A program made the translations under genes and the position numbers. A stretch of DNA of 39,190 nt from Roseomonas aerilata DSM 19363 (GTDB lineage: Bacteria > Pseudomonadota > Alphaproteobacteria > Acetobacterales > Acetobacteraceae): contig NZ_JONP01000032.1 of NCBI RefSeq assembly GCF_000711725.1, positions 1 to 39,190 of the forward strand, given 5' to 3'. Shown here piece by piece: positions 23,764-30,697 of this stretch. The number at the start of each line of letters is the position of its first letter. The first letter of the stretch is position 1. A model generated the notes under the pieces. That model did no database searches. It was not told the origin of the DNA and was given only the letters and a program-made list of their open reading frames with translations.

Positions 23764-24732
23764 TCAATCCAACTGGATGTTGAGGTCGCGCACCACATTG
23801 GCCCAGCCCGTCCGGTCCTCGGCAATGAAGGTGCGCATTTCCTCGGGCTTCGTGCTCACGGGGAGCGCGGCCTGGGACCGGAAGATGCCCTGCACGGCGG
23901 GCTGGTTCAGCACCTCCGCCACCACCGCCGCGATGCGCTCCGCGACCGGCATGGGCAGGCGGGCGGGACCGAGCAGGCCGAACCAGTTCCCCGCGCTCAC
24001 GGGCATGCCCAGCTCCGCCATGGTCGGCGTTTCCGGCAGCAGCGGGATGCGCTGCGCGGCGCCGACGCCCAAGATCCTCACCTTGCCGTCGCGCGCCACC
24101 GCCTCGGCCGGGCCGGCATTGAGGAACATCACGTCCACCTGCCCCGCCACCAGCGCCGTGCTGGCCGGCGCCGCGCCCGTGAAGGGCACGTGCAGCATCT
24201 GCAGCCTGGCCTGCTTGATCAGGGACTCCATCGCGAGGTGCGAGGTGCTGCCGATCCCCCAGGAAGCATAGGTGAGCCTGCCCGGCTCCGCCCGCGCCCT
24301 GGACAGGAAGCCTTCCAGGTTTTCCGCGCCGAAGCCGGGGCGCGTCAGCAGCACGAAGGGGCCGCGCGCGACAAGCGTGACCGGCGTGAAGTCCGTCGCC
24401 GGGTTGTAGGCGAGTCGCGGATAGATCAGCGGGTTAATCGCATGCGTCTCGGCATTGGCCAGGATCAGCGTGTGCCCGTCCGGGGCGGAGCGCGCGACCG
24501 CTTGAGTGCCCACAGCGCCGTTGGCACCGGGCCGGTTCTCGATGACCACGGGCTGGCCGAGAGGGCCGGCCATGGCGGGGGCGATGGCGCGCATCACCAC
24601 GTCCGCCAGCCCACCCGCGTTCCAGGGCACGACAACGCGGATCGGCTGATCGGGAAAGGCCGCCAGGGCCGGCGCGGCAAGCGGCAGCGTGGCCGCGGCG
24701 CCGAGGAGCCCGCGTCGTGCGATCTGAGGCAT
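23764..24732 (-). CDS. Bug/TctC-type substrate-binding protein (5)
   Basis: This 322-residue protein has a leader MPQIARRGLLGAAATLPLAA with twin Arg, then VVVPWNAGGLADVVMR, VIENRPGANGAVG, HVPFTGAAPASTALVAG and ETPTMAELGMPVSAGNWFG. The landmark after the second lobe is FTG rather than the common YRG, suggesting a slightly different pocket. It ends convergently with the HIBADH-like gene at 22835 and is divergent from the NIPSNAP gene; the GntR-type operator at 24823 and a TTGACA box on its strand (24807-24812) lie upstream. It probably supplies the GntR-controlled cluster. Confidence 0.93.
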   Translation of the reverse strand: MPQIARRGLLGAAATLPLAAPALAAFPDQPIRVVVPWNAGGLADVVMRAIAPAMAGPLGQPVVIENRPGANGAVGTQAVARSAPDGHTLILANAETHAINPLIYPRLAYNPATDFTPVTLVARGPFVLLTRPGFGAENLEGFLSRARAEPGRLTYASWGIGSTSHLAMESLIKQARLQMLHVPFTGAAPASTALVAGQVDVMFLNAGPAEAVARDGKVRILGVGAAQRIPLLPETPTMAELGMPVSAGNWFGLLGPARLPMPVAERIAAVVAEVLNQPAVQGIFRSQAALPVSTKPEEMRTFIAEDRTGWANVVRDLNIQLD

Positions 24733-24805
24733 GGGGCGTGTTTCCTGCTTCCGTCGCGGCCCTTGTGACGGACCTTGGCCGCCAAGGTTCCGCGATGCGA
24801 GTGCT

Positions 24806-24837
24806 CTGTCAACGATTTTCAGATTGTCCGACAGATG
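24806..24837 (-). promoter_or_regulatory. GntR-type operator A and promoter element
   Basis: TTGTCCGACAG at 24824-24834 matches the FadR-subfamily pattern TnGTnnnACnA at all but the last base. On the minus strand TTGACA (24807-24812) lies about 75 bases before the Bug ATG. The whole 32-bp block agrees at 26 of 32 positions with 38760-38791, upstream of the PrpD-Liv operon. Confidence 0.65.
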
Positions 24838-24893
24838 TCAGGCTGTGCTGACCGAGCGGGGCTGCCCGTCTCGCCGGCCCTGGAGAACACGCC

Positions 24894-25220
24894 ATGATCC
24901 ACGAACTTCGCATCTATCACTGCGTCCCCGGACGCCTCCCCGACCTCCTCCGGCGCTTCGAGACGATGACGCTGGGCCTCTGGGAAAAGCACGGGATCCA
25001 GCAAGCCGGCTTCTGGACGGTGGCCATCGGCGACTCGAACCAGGATCTCTACTACCTGCTGGCGTGGCAGTCCCTGGCCGAACGCGAGCAGAAATGGAAC
25101 GCCTTCCAGGCCGACCCCGAATGGATCGCCAAGCGGGCCGAGACGGAGAAGAACGGCGCCATTGTGGCCAGCATTACCAACCTGATGCTGCAGCCCACGG
25201 GCTTCTCGGCGGTGAAATAG
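24894..25220 (+). CDS. NIPSNAP-family protein
   Basis: This 108-residue protein is of single-domain NIPSNAP length and form: IHELRIYHCVPGRLPDLLRR at the start, a central LGLWEKHGIQQAGFWT and YYLLAWQSLAEREQKWNAF, a dimeric ferredoxin-like fold shared with small monooxygenase-like proteins. The biochemical role of bacterial NIPSNAPs is not settled; they recur in catabolic clusters with Bug and PrpD proteins and may be auxiliary enzymes or small-molecule binders. It ends 6 bp before the convergent gntR gene and is divergent from Bug 5; operator A lies between. Confidence 0.88.
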   Translation: MIHELRIYHCVPGRLPDLLRRFETMTLGLWEKHGIQQAGFWTVAIGDSNQDLYYLLAWQSLAEREQKWNAFQADPEWIAKRAETEKNGAIVASITNLMLQPTGFSAVK

Positions 25221-25226
25221 GCCGCG

Positions 25227-25949
25227 CTAGTCCGCCGCGGGCGCCGGGGCGCGGCCTCGCGCCGCCTCGGCCTTCTCGCTCGCCTGCTGGTTCAGTATGC
25301 GAAGCGCCACGCGGGCGGCCTGGGTTACGTGGTCCCGGCAGGCCTGCCAGGTGCCCTCCCCGTCCCGCCGCTCGATCGCCTCCACGATGCGGCGGATCTC
25401 CGCAACCGTGCGCGGCAGCCGCTCGGGGTCGGAGAGGGTGGTCGCGCGCAGCTGGGTGTTGCGGTTCAGCACTTGGTCCAGCATCCGCGCCACATAAGCG
25501 TTGCGGCAGCCCCGCAGCAGAACATCATAGAAGCGCCGCTTCAGCCCGAGCAGCGCGACGCGGTTCAGGCCCGGGCGGGCCGCCGCGATCTCCTCGAACA
25601 CGGCCCGCAGTTCCGCGATCTCGTCCTCGGAAGCCCGCTCGGCGAAGCCCTGGCCCGCCAGCGCCTCCAGTACCGCGCGAACCTCATAGACCTGGCTCGC
25701 CTCGGCCGGGGAGAGATAGGCAACGAAGGGGCCGCGGTTCGGCACCACCTCGATCAGCCCCTCCGCCTCCAGCAGCCGCACCGCCTCCCGGATCACCCCG
25801 CGGCTGACGCCGAACAGGTCGCAGAGCAGCCGGTCCGACAGGTGGTCGCCCGGCATGAAGCGGCCGCTGATGATCGCCTCACGGAGGCGTTCCTCGACTT
25901 GCCGCCGCACAGGTTGTGGCGTGATGCGCAGGGACGCGTCGTTCGGCAT
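25227..25949 (-). CDS. GntR-family regulator, FadR subfamily (FCD domain)
   Basis: From ATG 25949 (GGAG five bases upstream) the protein has 240 residues. The winged helix-turn-helix occupies about residues 15-80 (LREAIISGRFMPGDHLSD, FGVSRGVIREAVRLLEAEG, VVPNRGPFVA) and the all-helical FCD effector domain about 90-225 (EVRAVLEALAGQGFAE and so on). FCD regulators respond to organic acids. One of the usual metal-binding His positions appears to be Tyr (FYDVLLRG instead of FH). The motif TTGnCCGACAA upstream of this gene and of the surrounding operons suggests autoregulation and control of the 23764-38716 cluster. A longer reading to 26072 would cross the operator and is rejected. Confidence 0.92.
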   Translation of the reverse strand: MPNDASLRITPQPVRRQVEERLREAIISGRFMPGDHLSDRLLCDLFGVSRGVIREAVRLLEAEGLIEVVPNRGPFVAYLSPAEASQVYEVRAVLEALAGQGFAERASEDEIAELRAVFEEIAAARPGLNRVALLGLKRRFYDVLLRGCRNAYVARMLDQVLNRNTQLRATTLSDPERLPRTVAEIRRIVEAIERRDGEGTWQACRDHVTQAARVALRILNQQASEKAEAARGRAPAPAAD

Positions 25950-26056
25950 GGGTCTCCACGTCCCAGGCCGCAGGCAAAGTCCCGGCCGGTTCCGGCAATC
26001 TGGTTCTTGCCCCGCCCCCCGTCCAGATGGAAATGCCAAGATCGTCCGCAATCGGA

Positions 26057-26069
26057 ATTGACCGACAAT
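26057..26069. promoter_or_regulatory. GntR-type operator B
   Basis: ATTGACCGACAAT is a 13-bp palindrome with one mismatched pair, centred at 26063, between gntR (minus) and the CMD-dehydrogenase operon (plus). It matches operator C except at one base. TTGACC inside it could be a -35 box for the plus-strand operon, so binding would block transcription. Confidence 0.65.
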
Positions 26070-26110
26070 CATACATATCGTTAGGTTCAGCCAAAGAGGG
26101 AGTAAACAGC

Positions 26111-26521
26111 ATGTCCGACGACACCTGGTTCGAGAAGGGACTGGAAGTCCGGCGCGCGGTGCTTGGCGCCGAATATGTCGATGGCGGCATCGCCAAGGCC
26201 GACGACTTCATGATGGCCTTCCAGCGCATCACGACCGAATGGTGCTGGGGCTACGCCTGGACCCGCGAGGGCCTGGACCGCCGCACGCGCAGCATGCTGA
26301 ACCTCGCGATGCTGACCGCGCTCGGCCGCACGCCCGAGATCAAGCTTCATGTGAAGGGCGCCCTGACCAACGGCGTGACCGTGGAAGAGATCAAGGAGAT
26401 CCTGCTGCACGCCACCGTGTATTGTGGCATCCCCGCCGGGCTCGACGCCTTCAAGGCGGCGCATGAGGTGCTCGTAAGGGAGGGTGCGCTGACCGGCGAG
26501 CCCGCGAAGCCCGCGGAATGA
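26111..26521 (+). CDS. Carboxymuconolactone decarboxylase-family protein (1)
   Basis: This 136-residue protein has the all-helical CMD/AhpD fold: LDRRTRSMLNLAMLTALGR, EIKLHVKGALTNGVTVEEIKEILLH and TVYCGIPAGLDAF, very close to PcaC (4-carboxymuconolactone decarboxylase) in its spacing. It lacks the CxxC of AhpD peroxidase partners, so an enzymatic lactone or decarboxylase role is likelier than peroxide reduction. ATG 26111 has GGGAG upstream; its stop overlaps the next gene's start (ATGA). It is divergent from gntR with operator B between them. Confidence 0.88.
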   Translation: MSDDTWFEKGLEVRRAVLGAEYVDGGIAKADDFMMAFQRITTEWCWGYAWTREGLDRRTRSMLNLAMLTALGRTPEIKLHVKGALTNGVTVEEIKEILLHATVYCGIPAGLDAFKAAHEVLVREGALTGEPAKPAE

Positions 26522-27435
26522 GCAACGGGAGCCTCCACCGGATCGCCTTCATCGGCATCGGCAACATGGGCTGGCCCATGGCCGCCCGCCTTATCGAGGC
26601 CGGCTTCGACCTCGCGGTCTTCGACGCGGCGCCCGACCGCGCCGCCCGCTTCGCGACCGAGGTCGGCGGCCATGCGGCCGGGGATGCGGCCTCCGCCGTG
26701 CGCGGGGCCGATGCCGTCATCACCATCCTGCCGACCTCCAAGCATGTCGGGCAGGCGCTTGACGCGATGGGGGATGCGCTGACCGCCGGCACGCTGGTGA
26801 TCGAGATGAGCTCGGGCGTGCCAACCGCCACGCGCGGCTTCGCCGAGAGCCTCGCCGCACGCGGCGTGACGATGATCGACGCTCCCGTCTCCGGCGGCGT
26901 GCCGCGCGCCAAGACCGGAGATCTCGCCATCATCCTCGGCGGCGAGGCGCAGGCGATCTCCCGCGCCGACCCCGTGCTGCGCGCCATGGGCACCACCCTC
27001 ACCCATGTCGGCGGCGTCGGCTCGGGGCAGGCGATGAAGGCGCTGAACAACCTCATGGGCGCCGCGGGCTTCCTCATCGGGGTGGAGGCGCTGCTCATCG
27101 GCCAGCGCTTCGGCCTTGATCCAGCGGTCATGGTGGACGTGCTGAACGCCTCCACCGGCATGAACAACAGCACGCAGAAGAAGTTCAAGCAGTTCGTGCT
27201 GTCCCGCCGCTTCGACGCCGGCTTCGGGCTGGACCTCATGGCCAAGGACGTGTCCGTCGCGCTCGAGGTCGGGCGCGACACCAACACGCCCACGCCCTTC
27301 GCGGCGCTGTGCCGGGAGATGTGGGCGAGCGCGCAGGGCCTGCTCGGCCCGGGCCAGGACCACACCGCGATGGCACAGTTCTCCGAGCGCCTGGTGGGCG
27401 AAACGCTGGGCGGCGGAAACCGCGCCGCCGAATAG
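26518..27435 (+). CDS. 3-hydroxyisobutyrate-dehydrogenase-family oxidoreductase (2)
   Basis: This 305-residue protein shows FIGIGNMGWPMAARLIEAGF (Rossmann), DAPVSGGVPRAKTGDLAII and AMKALNNLMGAAGF with the catalytic Lys. It is clearly related to the copy at 22835 (shared DAPVSGG, NSTQ-KF and SAT/NSTQ segments), more than to the third copy at 28257. It is the second gene of a CMD-dehydrogenase pair translated with a 4-bp overlap. Reaction: NAD(P)-dependent oxidation or reduction of a hydroxy acid; exact substrate unknown. Confidence 0.92.
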   Translation: MSNGSLHRIAFIGIGNMGWPMAARLIEAGFDLAVFDAAPDRAARFATEVGGHAAGDAASAVRGADAVITILPTSKHVGQALDAMGDALTAGTLVIEMSSGVPTATRGFAESLAARGVTMIDAPVSGGVPRAKTGDLAIILGGEAQAISRADPVLRAMGTTLTHVGGVGSGQAMKALNNLMGAAGFLIGVEALLIGQRFGLDPAVMVDVLNASTGMNNSTQKKFKQFVLSRRFDAGFGLDLMAKDVSVALEVGRDTNTPTPFAALCREMWASAQGLLGPGQDHTAMAQFSERLVGETLGGGNRAAE

Positions 27436-27441
27436 GGGTGC

Positions 27442-27464
27442 GGACCGGGATCGCCGCCCGGTCC
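27442..27464. terminator. Hairpin between convergent genes, likely bidirectional terminator
   Basis: GGACCGGG (27442-27449) and CCCGGTCC (27457-27464) form a perfect 8-bp stem with a seven-base loop in the 36-bp gap between the convergent stops at 27435 and 27472. Additional outer pairing (ATAGGGG with CCCTAT) is possible. There is no U-tract. Confidence 0.5.
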
Positions 27465-27471
27465 CCCCGCC

Positions 27472-28260
27472 CTATGCGCGCGGCGGCACGTCCAGCCGCG
27501 CGACGATCCCCTCCAGCTCCGGGCGCGGCGCGGGGTAGCGGCGCATCACCTCCGGATCATGGCCGGGAATGATGTGCGCGGGGCTGTCGGCCACGGCACG
27601 CAGGCGGTCGAATCCCTCCAGCATCTCGCCAACATGAAAGGCGGTGGTGAAGGGCCGGCCACTCTCCATGTTCTCGTAGAAGTGCGTGACGTCGGAGGCG
27701 AGCACCACCCGCCCGCGCGCCGTCTCCACGGAAACGAACTGCAGCCCCGCCGAATGCCCGCCCGTGGGATGCAGGCGGATGCCGGGCCAGGGTTCCACCA
27801 CGCCGTCATGGAAGACCACGCGCCCGGCGTAGTTCATCCGCACGATGCCCACCACATCCTCCACCTCGAAGGAGTGGGAGAGCTGCCTGTGCCGCATGAA
27901 GCGGCCGCAGGCGTAGTGCACCTCCTCCTCCCGCAGGTGGAAGCGGGCGCGGGGGAACAGGTCGAAGTTGCCGACATGGTCGTAGTGCAGATGCGTCAGC
28001 ACCACGTCCTCCACAGCATCGGGCGCGATGCCGATCAGCCCCAGCGCCTCGACCGGGCAGCGCAGGAACTCGCGGCGGCGCTTGCGTGCCACCTCGGCGG
28101 TGAAGCCGGTGTCCACCACGATGGCGCGCCCGTCCTTCACCAGGGCCCAGGCGAAATAGTCCATCGGCATGGGACCGTCATGCGGATCGCCACCGATGAA
28201 GTGCTCCGCGCGCATTGCGTCCCGCCGGGCGTAGCGGATGGCGTAAACCTCATGGGTCAT
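27472..28260 (-). CDS. Metallo-beta-lactamase-fold hydrolase, N-acyl-homoserine-lactonase-like (2)
   Basis: This 262-residue protein is a paralogue of the one at 20863: both share GGDPHD, DTGFxAxxARKRRR, HYDHxGN, GGHS, VVLASDxTHFY and AHIIPGHDPEVM or its equivalent. Metal ligands THLHYDH, the GGHS His, the LASD Asp and the PGHD His are intact. It is the third gene of the minus-strand operon CMD-dehydrogenase-lactonase, its ATG overlapping the dehydrogenase stop (ATGA). Likely a lactone hydrolase of the pathway; quorum quenching is possible but not suggested by context. Confidence 0.88.
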   Translation of the reverse strand: MTHEVYAIRYARRDAMRAEHFIGGDPHDGPMPMDYFAWALVKDGRAIVVDTGFTAEVARKRRREFLRCPVEALGLIGIAPDAVEDVVLTHLHYDHVGNFDLFPRARFHLREEEVHYACGRFMRHRQLSHSFEVEDVVGIVRMNYAGRVVFHDGVVEPWPGIRLHPTGGHSAGLQFVSVETARGRVVLASDVTHFYENMESGRPFTTAFHVGEMLEGFDRLRAVADSPAHIIPGHDPEVMRRYPAPRPELEGIVARLDVPPRA

Positions 28261-29186
28261 GGCGCACCATCCGAATCCAGCACGGCCTGCATCGCCGCCC
28301 GGTCCACCTCGATCTCCACTCCCGCGCGCTCCAGCTCCAGCAGCATGGCCGAGCGCGAATCCCGCTGGCCCCAGCCGCGGCCCAGTGCCTCGGTCATCTC
28401 CTCCAGCGTCAGCGCCGCCATGCGCATGGGCACGCCCACCTCGCGCCCCAGCGCGCAGGCGAGCGAAACGTCCTTGTGCGCCAGGCGAAGCTGAAAAGCG
28501 GGGGTGTCGTAGCTGTTGATGAGGAACTGCTCCGTCACCCCGTCATAGGTGCGGCGGCGCCCGTGCACGCCCTGCCGTATGGCGGCGAACAGCGCGAGCG
28601 GGTCCAGCCCGGCCTTCGACCCCATGGCGAAGACCTCCGCCATGATGACGTTCAGCGCGTAGCCGGACAGGTTGTGCGCCAGCTTGGCGATGCTGCCCGC
28701 CCCGATTTCCCCGACCCGGATGGGGCGGTCCCCCATGGCCGCGAGCAACGGCCGGCAGCAGTCGAACACCGCCGCGTCCCCGCCCACGAAGAAGGCGAGC
28801 TTGCGGCTAGCAGCACCCCGCGGCCCGCCGCTGATCGGCGCGTCCAGCACGTGCACGCCCTTCTCCGCGCCCGCCGCGTGCAGCTCCCGCACGGCGGAAA
28901 CGGAATTGGTGGAGATGTCGATGAGCACCGATCCCGGGCGCAGGGTCTCCAGCAACTGCGCCCCGACGGCCTTCACCTCCGCGGGGCCGGGGAGGGATGT
29001 GAAGACCACCTCGCAGCCCTCGCCCAGCGACTGCGGCGAGGCCGCCCATTCCGCGCCGTTGCTTACCAGCGCATCCGCCGCCTCGCGCCGGACATCGTGC
29101 ACCACCAGCGCCACATCCGGCGCCTTGGCGAGATTGGCGGCCATGCTGGCACCCATGGTGCCCAGGCCGATGAACCCGACGCGCAC
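28257..29186 (-). CDS. 3-hydroxyisobutyrate-dehydrogenase-family oxidoreductase (3)
   Basis: From GTG 29186 the protein has 309 residues starting VRVGFIGLGTMGASMAANL, the usual N-terminus; GGAGG lies ten bases upstream. DAPISGGPRGAASRKLAFF and IAKLAHNLSGYALNVIMAE carry the substrate signature and catalytic Lys. It differs more from the other two copies (AHN instead of NNL after the Lys region), so it may act on a different step or substrate. It overlaps neither neighbour's reading greatly: 5 bp after the CMD stop and 4-bp overlap with the lactonase start. A longer upstream reading overlapping the CMD gene is rejected. Confidence 0.9.
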   Translation of the reverse strand: MRVGFIGLGTMGASMAANLAKAPDVALVVHDVRREAADALVSNGAEWAASPQSLGEGCEVVFTSLPGPAEVKAVGAQLLETLRPGSVLIDISTNSVSAVRELHAAGAEKGVHVLDAPISGGPRGAASRKLAFFVGGDAAVFDCCRPLLAAMGDRPIRVGEIGAGSIAKLAHNLSGYALNVIMAEVFAMGSKAGLDPLALFAAIRQGVHGRRRTYDGVTEQFLINSYDTPAFQLRLAHKDVSLACALGREVGVPMRMAALTLEEMTEALGRGWGQRDSRSAMLLELERAGVEIEVDRAAMQAVLDSDGAP

Positions 29187-29191
29187 GGCGC

Positions 29192-29527
29192 TCAGCCCTC
29201 CCGCTTCTCGAAGACCTCGGTCGCGACCTGCGCGCCCGACATCGCCGCGGGCCAGCCGGCATAGAAGGCGAGATGGGTGATCAGCCCGGCGATCTCCTCC
29301 TGCGTCACCCCGTTGTCGAGCGCCCGGCCGATATGGACGGAGAGCTGCTCCGGCCGGTAGGTCGCGACCAGGGCTGCCACGGTGACCAGGCTGCGGTCGC
29401 GCTTGGACAGGTCCGTGCGCTCCCACAGGTCGCCGTAGACGACGCCCTCCGTGTACTCGACCAACGCCGGGACTGTCTTGCGGACGCGGTCGCGCTGCGC
29501 GGATTGCGGGATCGGCTTCGTGTTCAT
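29192..29527 (-). CDS. Carboxymuconolactone decarboxylase-family protein (2)
   Basis: This 111-residue CMD protein is shorter than the copy at 26111. It has LSKRDRSLVTVAALVATYRP, LSVHIGRALDNGVTQEEIAG and HLAFYAGWPAAMSGAQVATE, the standard CMD segment, without a CxxC. Start 29527 is preferred over the ATG two codons upstream because GGAGGA is seven bases away. First gene of CMD-dehydrogenase-lactonase, divergent from Bug 6; operator C sits upstream. It could act as a decarboxylase or as a structural partner. Confidence 0.88.
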   Translation of the reverse strand: MNTKPIPQSAQRDRVRKTVPALVEYTEGVVYGDLWERTDLSKRDRSLVTVAALVATYRPEQLSVHIGRALDNGVTQEEIAGLITHLAFYAGWPAAMSGAQVATEVFEKREG

Positions 29528-29597
29528 CGGCATCTCCTCCGGCTTGTCTTTCCGGAAGCCTAGGACCGTCGGCACCGCCGCATCAACCCACCGTCGG

Positions 29598-29610
29598 ATT
29601 GTCCGACAAA
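29598..29610. promoter_or_regulatory. GntR-type operator C, best copy
   Basis: TTGTCCGACAA at 29599-29609 is a perfect 11-bp palindrome centred on 29604 and fits the FadR-subfamily pattern TnGTnnnACnA completely. It lies between the divergent CMD operon (start 29527) and Bug 6 (start 29678). An overlapping GTCGGA-TTG-TCCGAC repeat (29593-29607) adds dyad symmetry. Confidence 0.75.
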
Positions 29611-29677
29611 TAAGTTGATCGCCGTCCTTCACCGTGATCCCCTGGCGCGACGAGAACGAAGACGGGAGAACTCCATC

Positions 29678-30664
29678 ATGCGCAGCGCCGCCTGGCGCCC
29701 GGCATTTCTGCTCGGGCTCGCGGCCCTGCTCGGCATCGCCTCCGCTGCCGCGCAGGACTATCCCAGCCGCACCGTCACCCTCATCGTGCCATCGGCGCCG
29801 GGCGGTACGCTCGACGCCCTCGCACGCCTCATGGCCCAGGGGATGGGGGCCGATCTCGGCCGCACCGTCGTGGTGGAAAACGTCACCGGCGCGGGAAGCG
29901 TGGTCGGCACGCAGCGCCTCGTCCGCTCCGATCCGGACGGCTACACCATCGGATTCGGGAACCTCGCCTCGATGGCGGCAACCGTCGCCCTCGGCGCCGA
30001 TCCGAACTTCGATCCGCGCCGCGACCTGACGCCGATCAGCATCGTCGCAAACGTCCCCATGGTCATTGCCGCCGGTCCGCGCTCCGGCATCCGCGACCTG
30101 GGCACGCTGATCGAGCGCATCCGCGCGCGCGGCGAGGAGGTGACCTTCGGCACGCCCGGCACCAACACCACCGGCCATCTCGCACCGGCCTACCTGCTCT
30201 CGATCATCGGCGCGAAGGCCATGCTCGTCCCCTATCGCGGCGCGGGCCCTGCCATGAGCGACCTCGCGGCCGGCACGGTGACGGCGGTCATAGACCAGAC
30301 CGTCACGATGATCCCGGCCCATCAGGGCCGCACGGCGGTCGCCCTTGCCGTCACGGGCTCGAGCCGCATCGCCCAGCTGCCGGAGGTGCCCACCTTCGCC
30401 GAGGCCGGCGTTCCCGGCTTCGACATGGTCATCTGGAACGCCATCGCCGGCCCGGCCAACCTGCCGCAGGCGCGCGTGGACCGGCTGCTGAAGGCGATCG
30501 ATGCCGCCCTGGCCACCCCGGCCGTGGCGACCCGCTTCGCGGACCTGGCCACCACCGTCCCGCCGCCGGCGGAACTCGGCCCCGCGGCCATGCGGGACCG
30601 CATCGCCTCTGACGTGGCGCGCTGGACCGAGGTCGTCAGCCGCGCCGGGCTCGCCCCGCGCTAG
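29678..30664 (+). CDS. Bug/TctC-type substrate-binding protein (6)
   Basis: From ATG 29678 (GGGAG upstream) the protein has 328 residues with a Sec-type leader MRSAAWRPAFLLGLAALLG ending ASAAAQ. Bug landmarks: LIVPSAPGGTLDALAR, VVENVTGAGSVVG, LVPYRGAGPAMSDLAAG and EVPTFAEAGVPGFDM. The usual ENRPG reads ENVTG. It is a single cistron between operator C and a hairpin at 30666, convergent with the dehydrogenase gene at 30698. Likely a periplasmic carboxylate receptor of the GntR-controlled set. Confidence 0.93.
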   Translation: MRSAAWRPAFLLGLAALLGIASAAAQDYPSRTVTLIVPSAPGGTLDALARLMAQGMGADLGRTVVVENVTGAGSVVGTQRLVRSDPDGYTIGFGNLASMAATVALGADPNFDPRRDLTPISIVANVPMVIAAGPRSGIRDLGTLIERIRARGEEVTFGTPGTNTTGHLAPAYLLSIIGAKAMLVPYRGAGPAMSDLAAGTVTAVIDQTVTMIPAHQGRTAVALAVTGSSRIAQLPEVPTFAEAGVPGFDMVIWNAIAGPANLPQARVDRLLKAIDAALATPAVATRFADLATTVPPPAELGPAAMRDRIASDVARWTEVVSRAGLAPR

Positions 30665-30665
30665 A

Positions 30666-30686
30666 ACCCGTGTCGCGGGGACGGGT
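30666..30686. terminator. Weak hairpin between convergent genes
   Basis: ACCCGT (30666-30671) pairs with ACGGGT (30681-30686) around a nine-base loop, immediately after the Bug 6 stop. There is no U-tract; a terminator is possible only by position. Confidence 0.25.
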
Positions 30687-30697
30687 GCGCCCGGCAC

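Noticed and set aside
21695-23767. Minus-strand reading frame of about 690 codons
   Set aside because: It is antisense to the lacI-type and HIBADH-like genes; composition is Arg/His/Ala-rich and no motif is present.
29184-29426. N-terminal extension of the dehydrogenase at 28257 up to 29426
   Set aside because: It overlaps the CMD gene in another frame with Arg/Gly-rich shadow sequence; the family N-terminus begins at GTG 29186.
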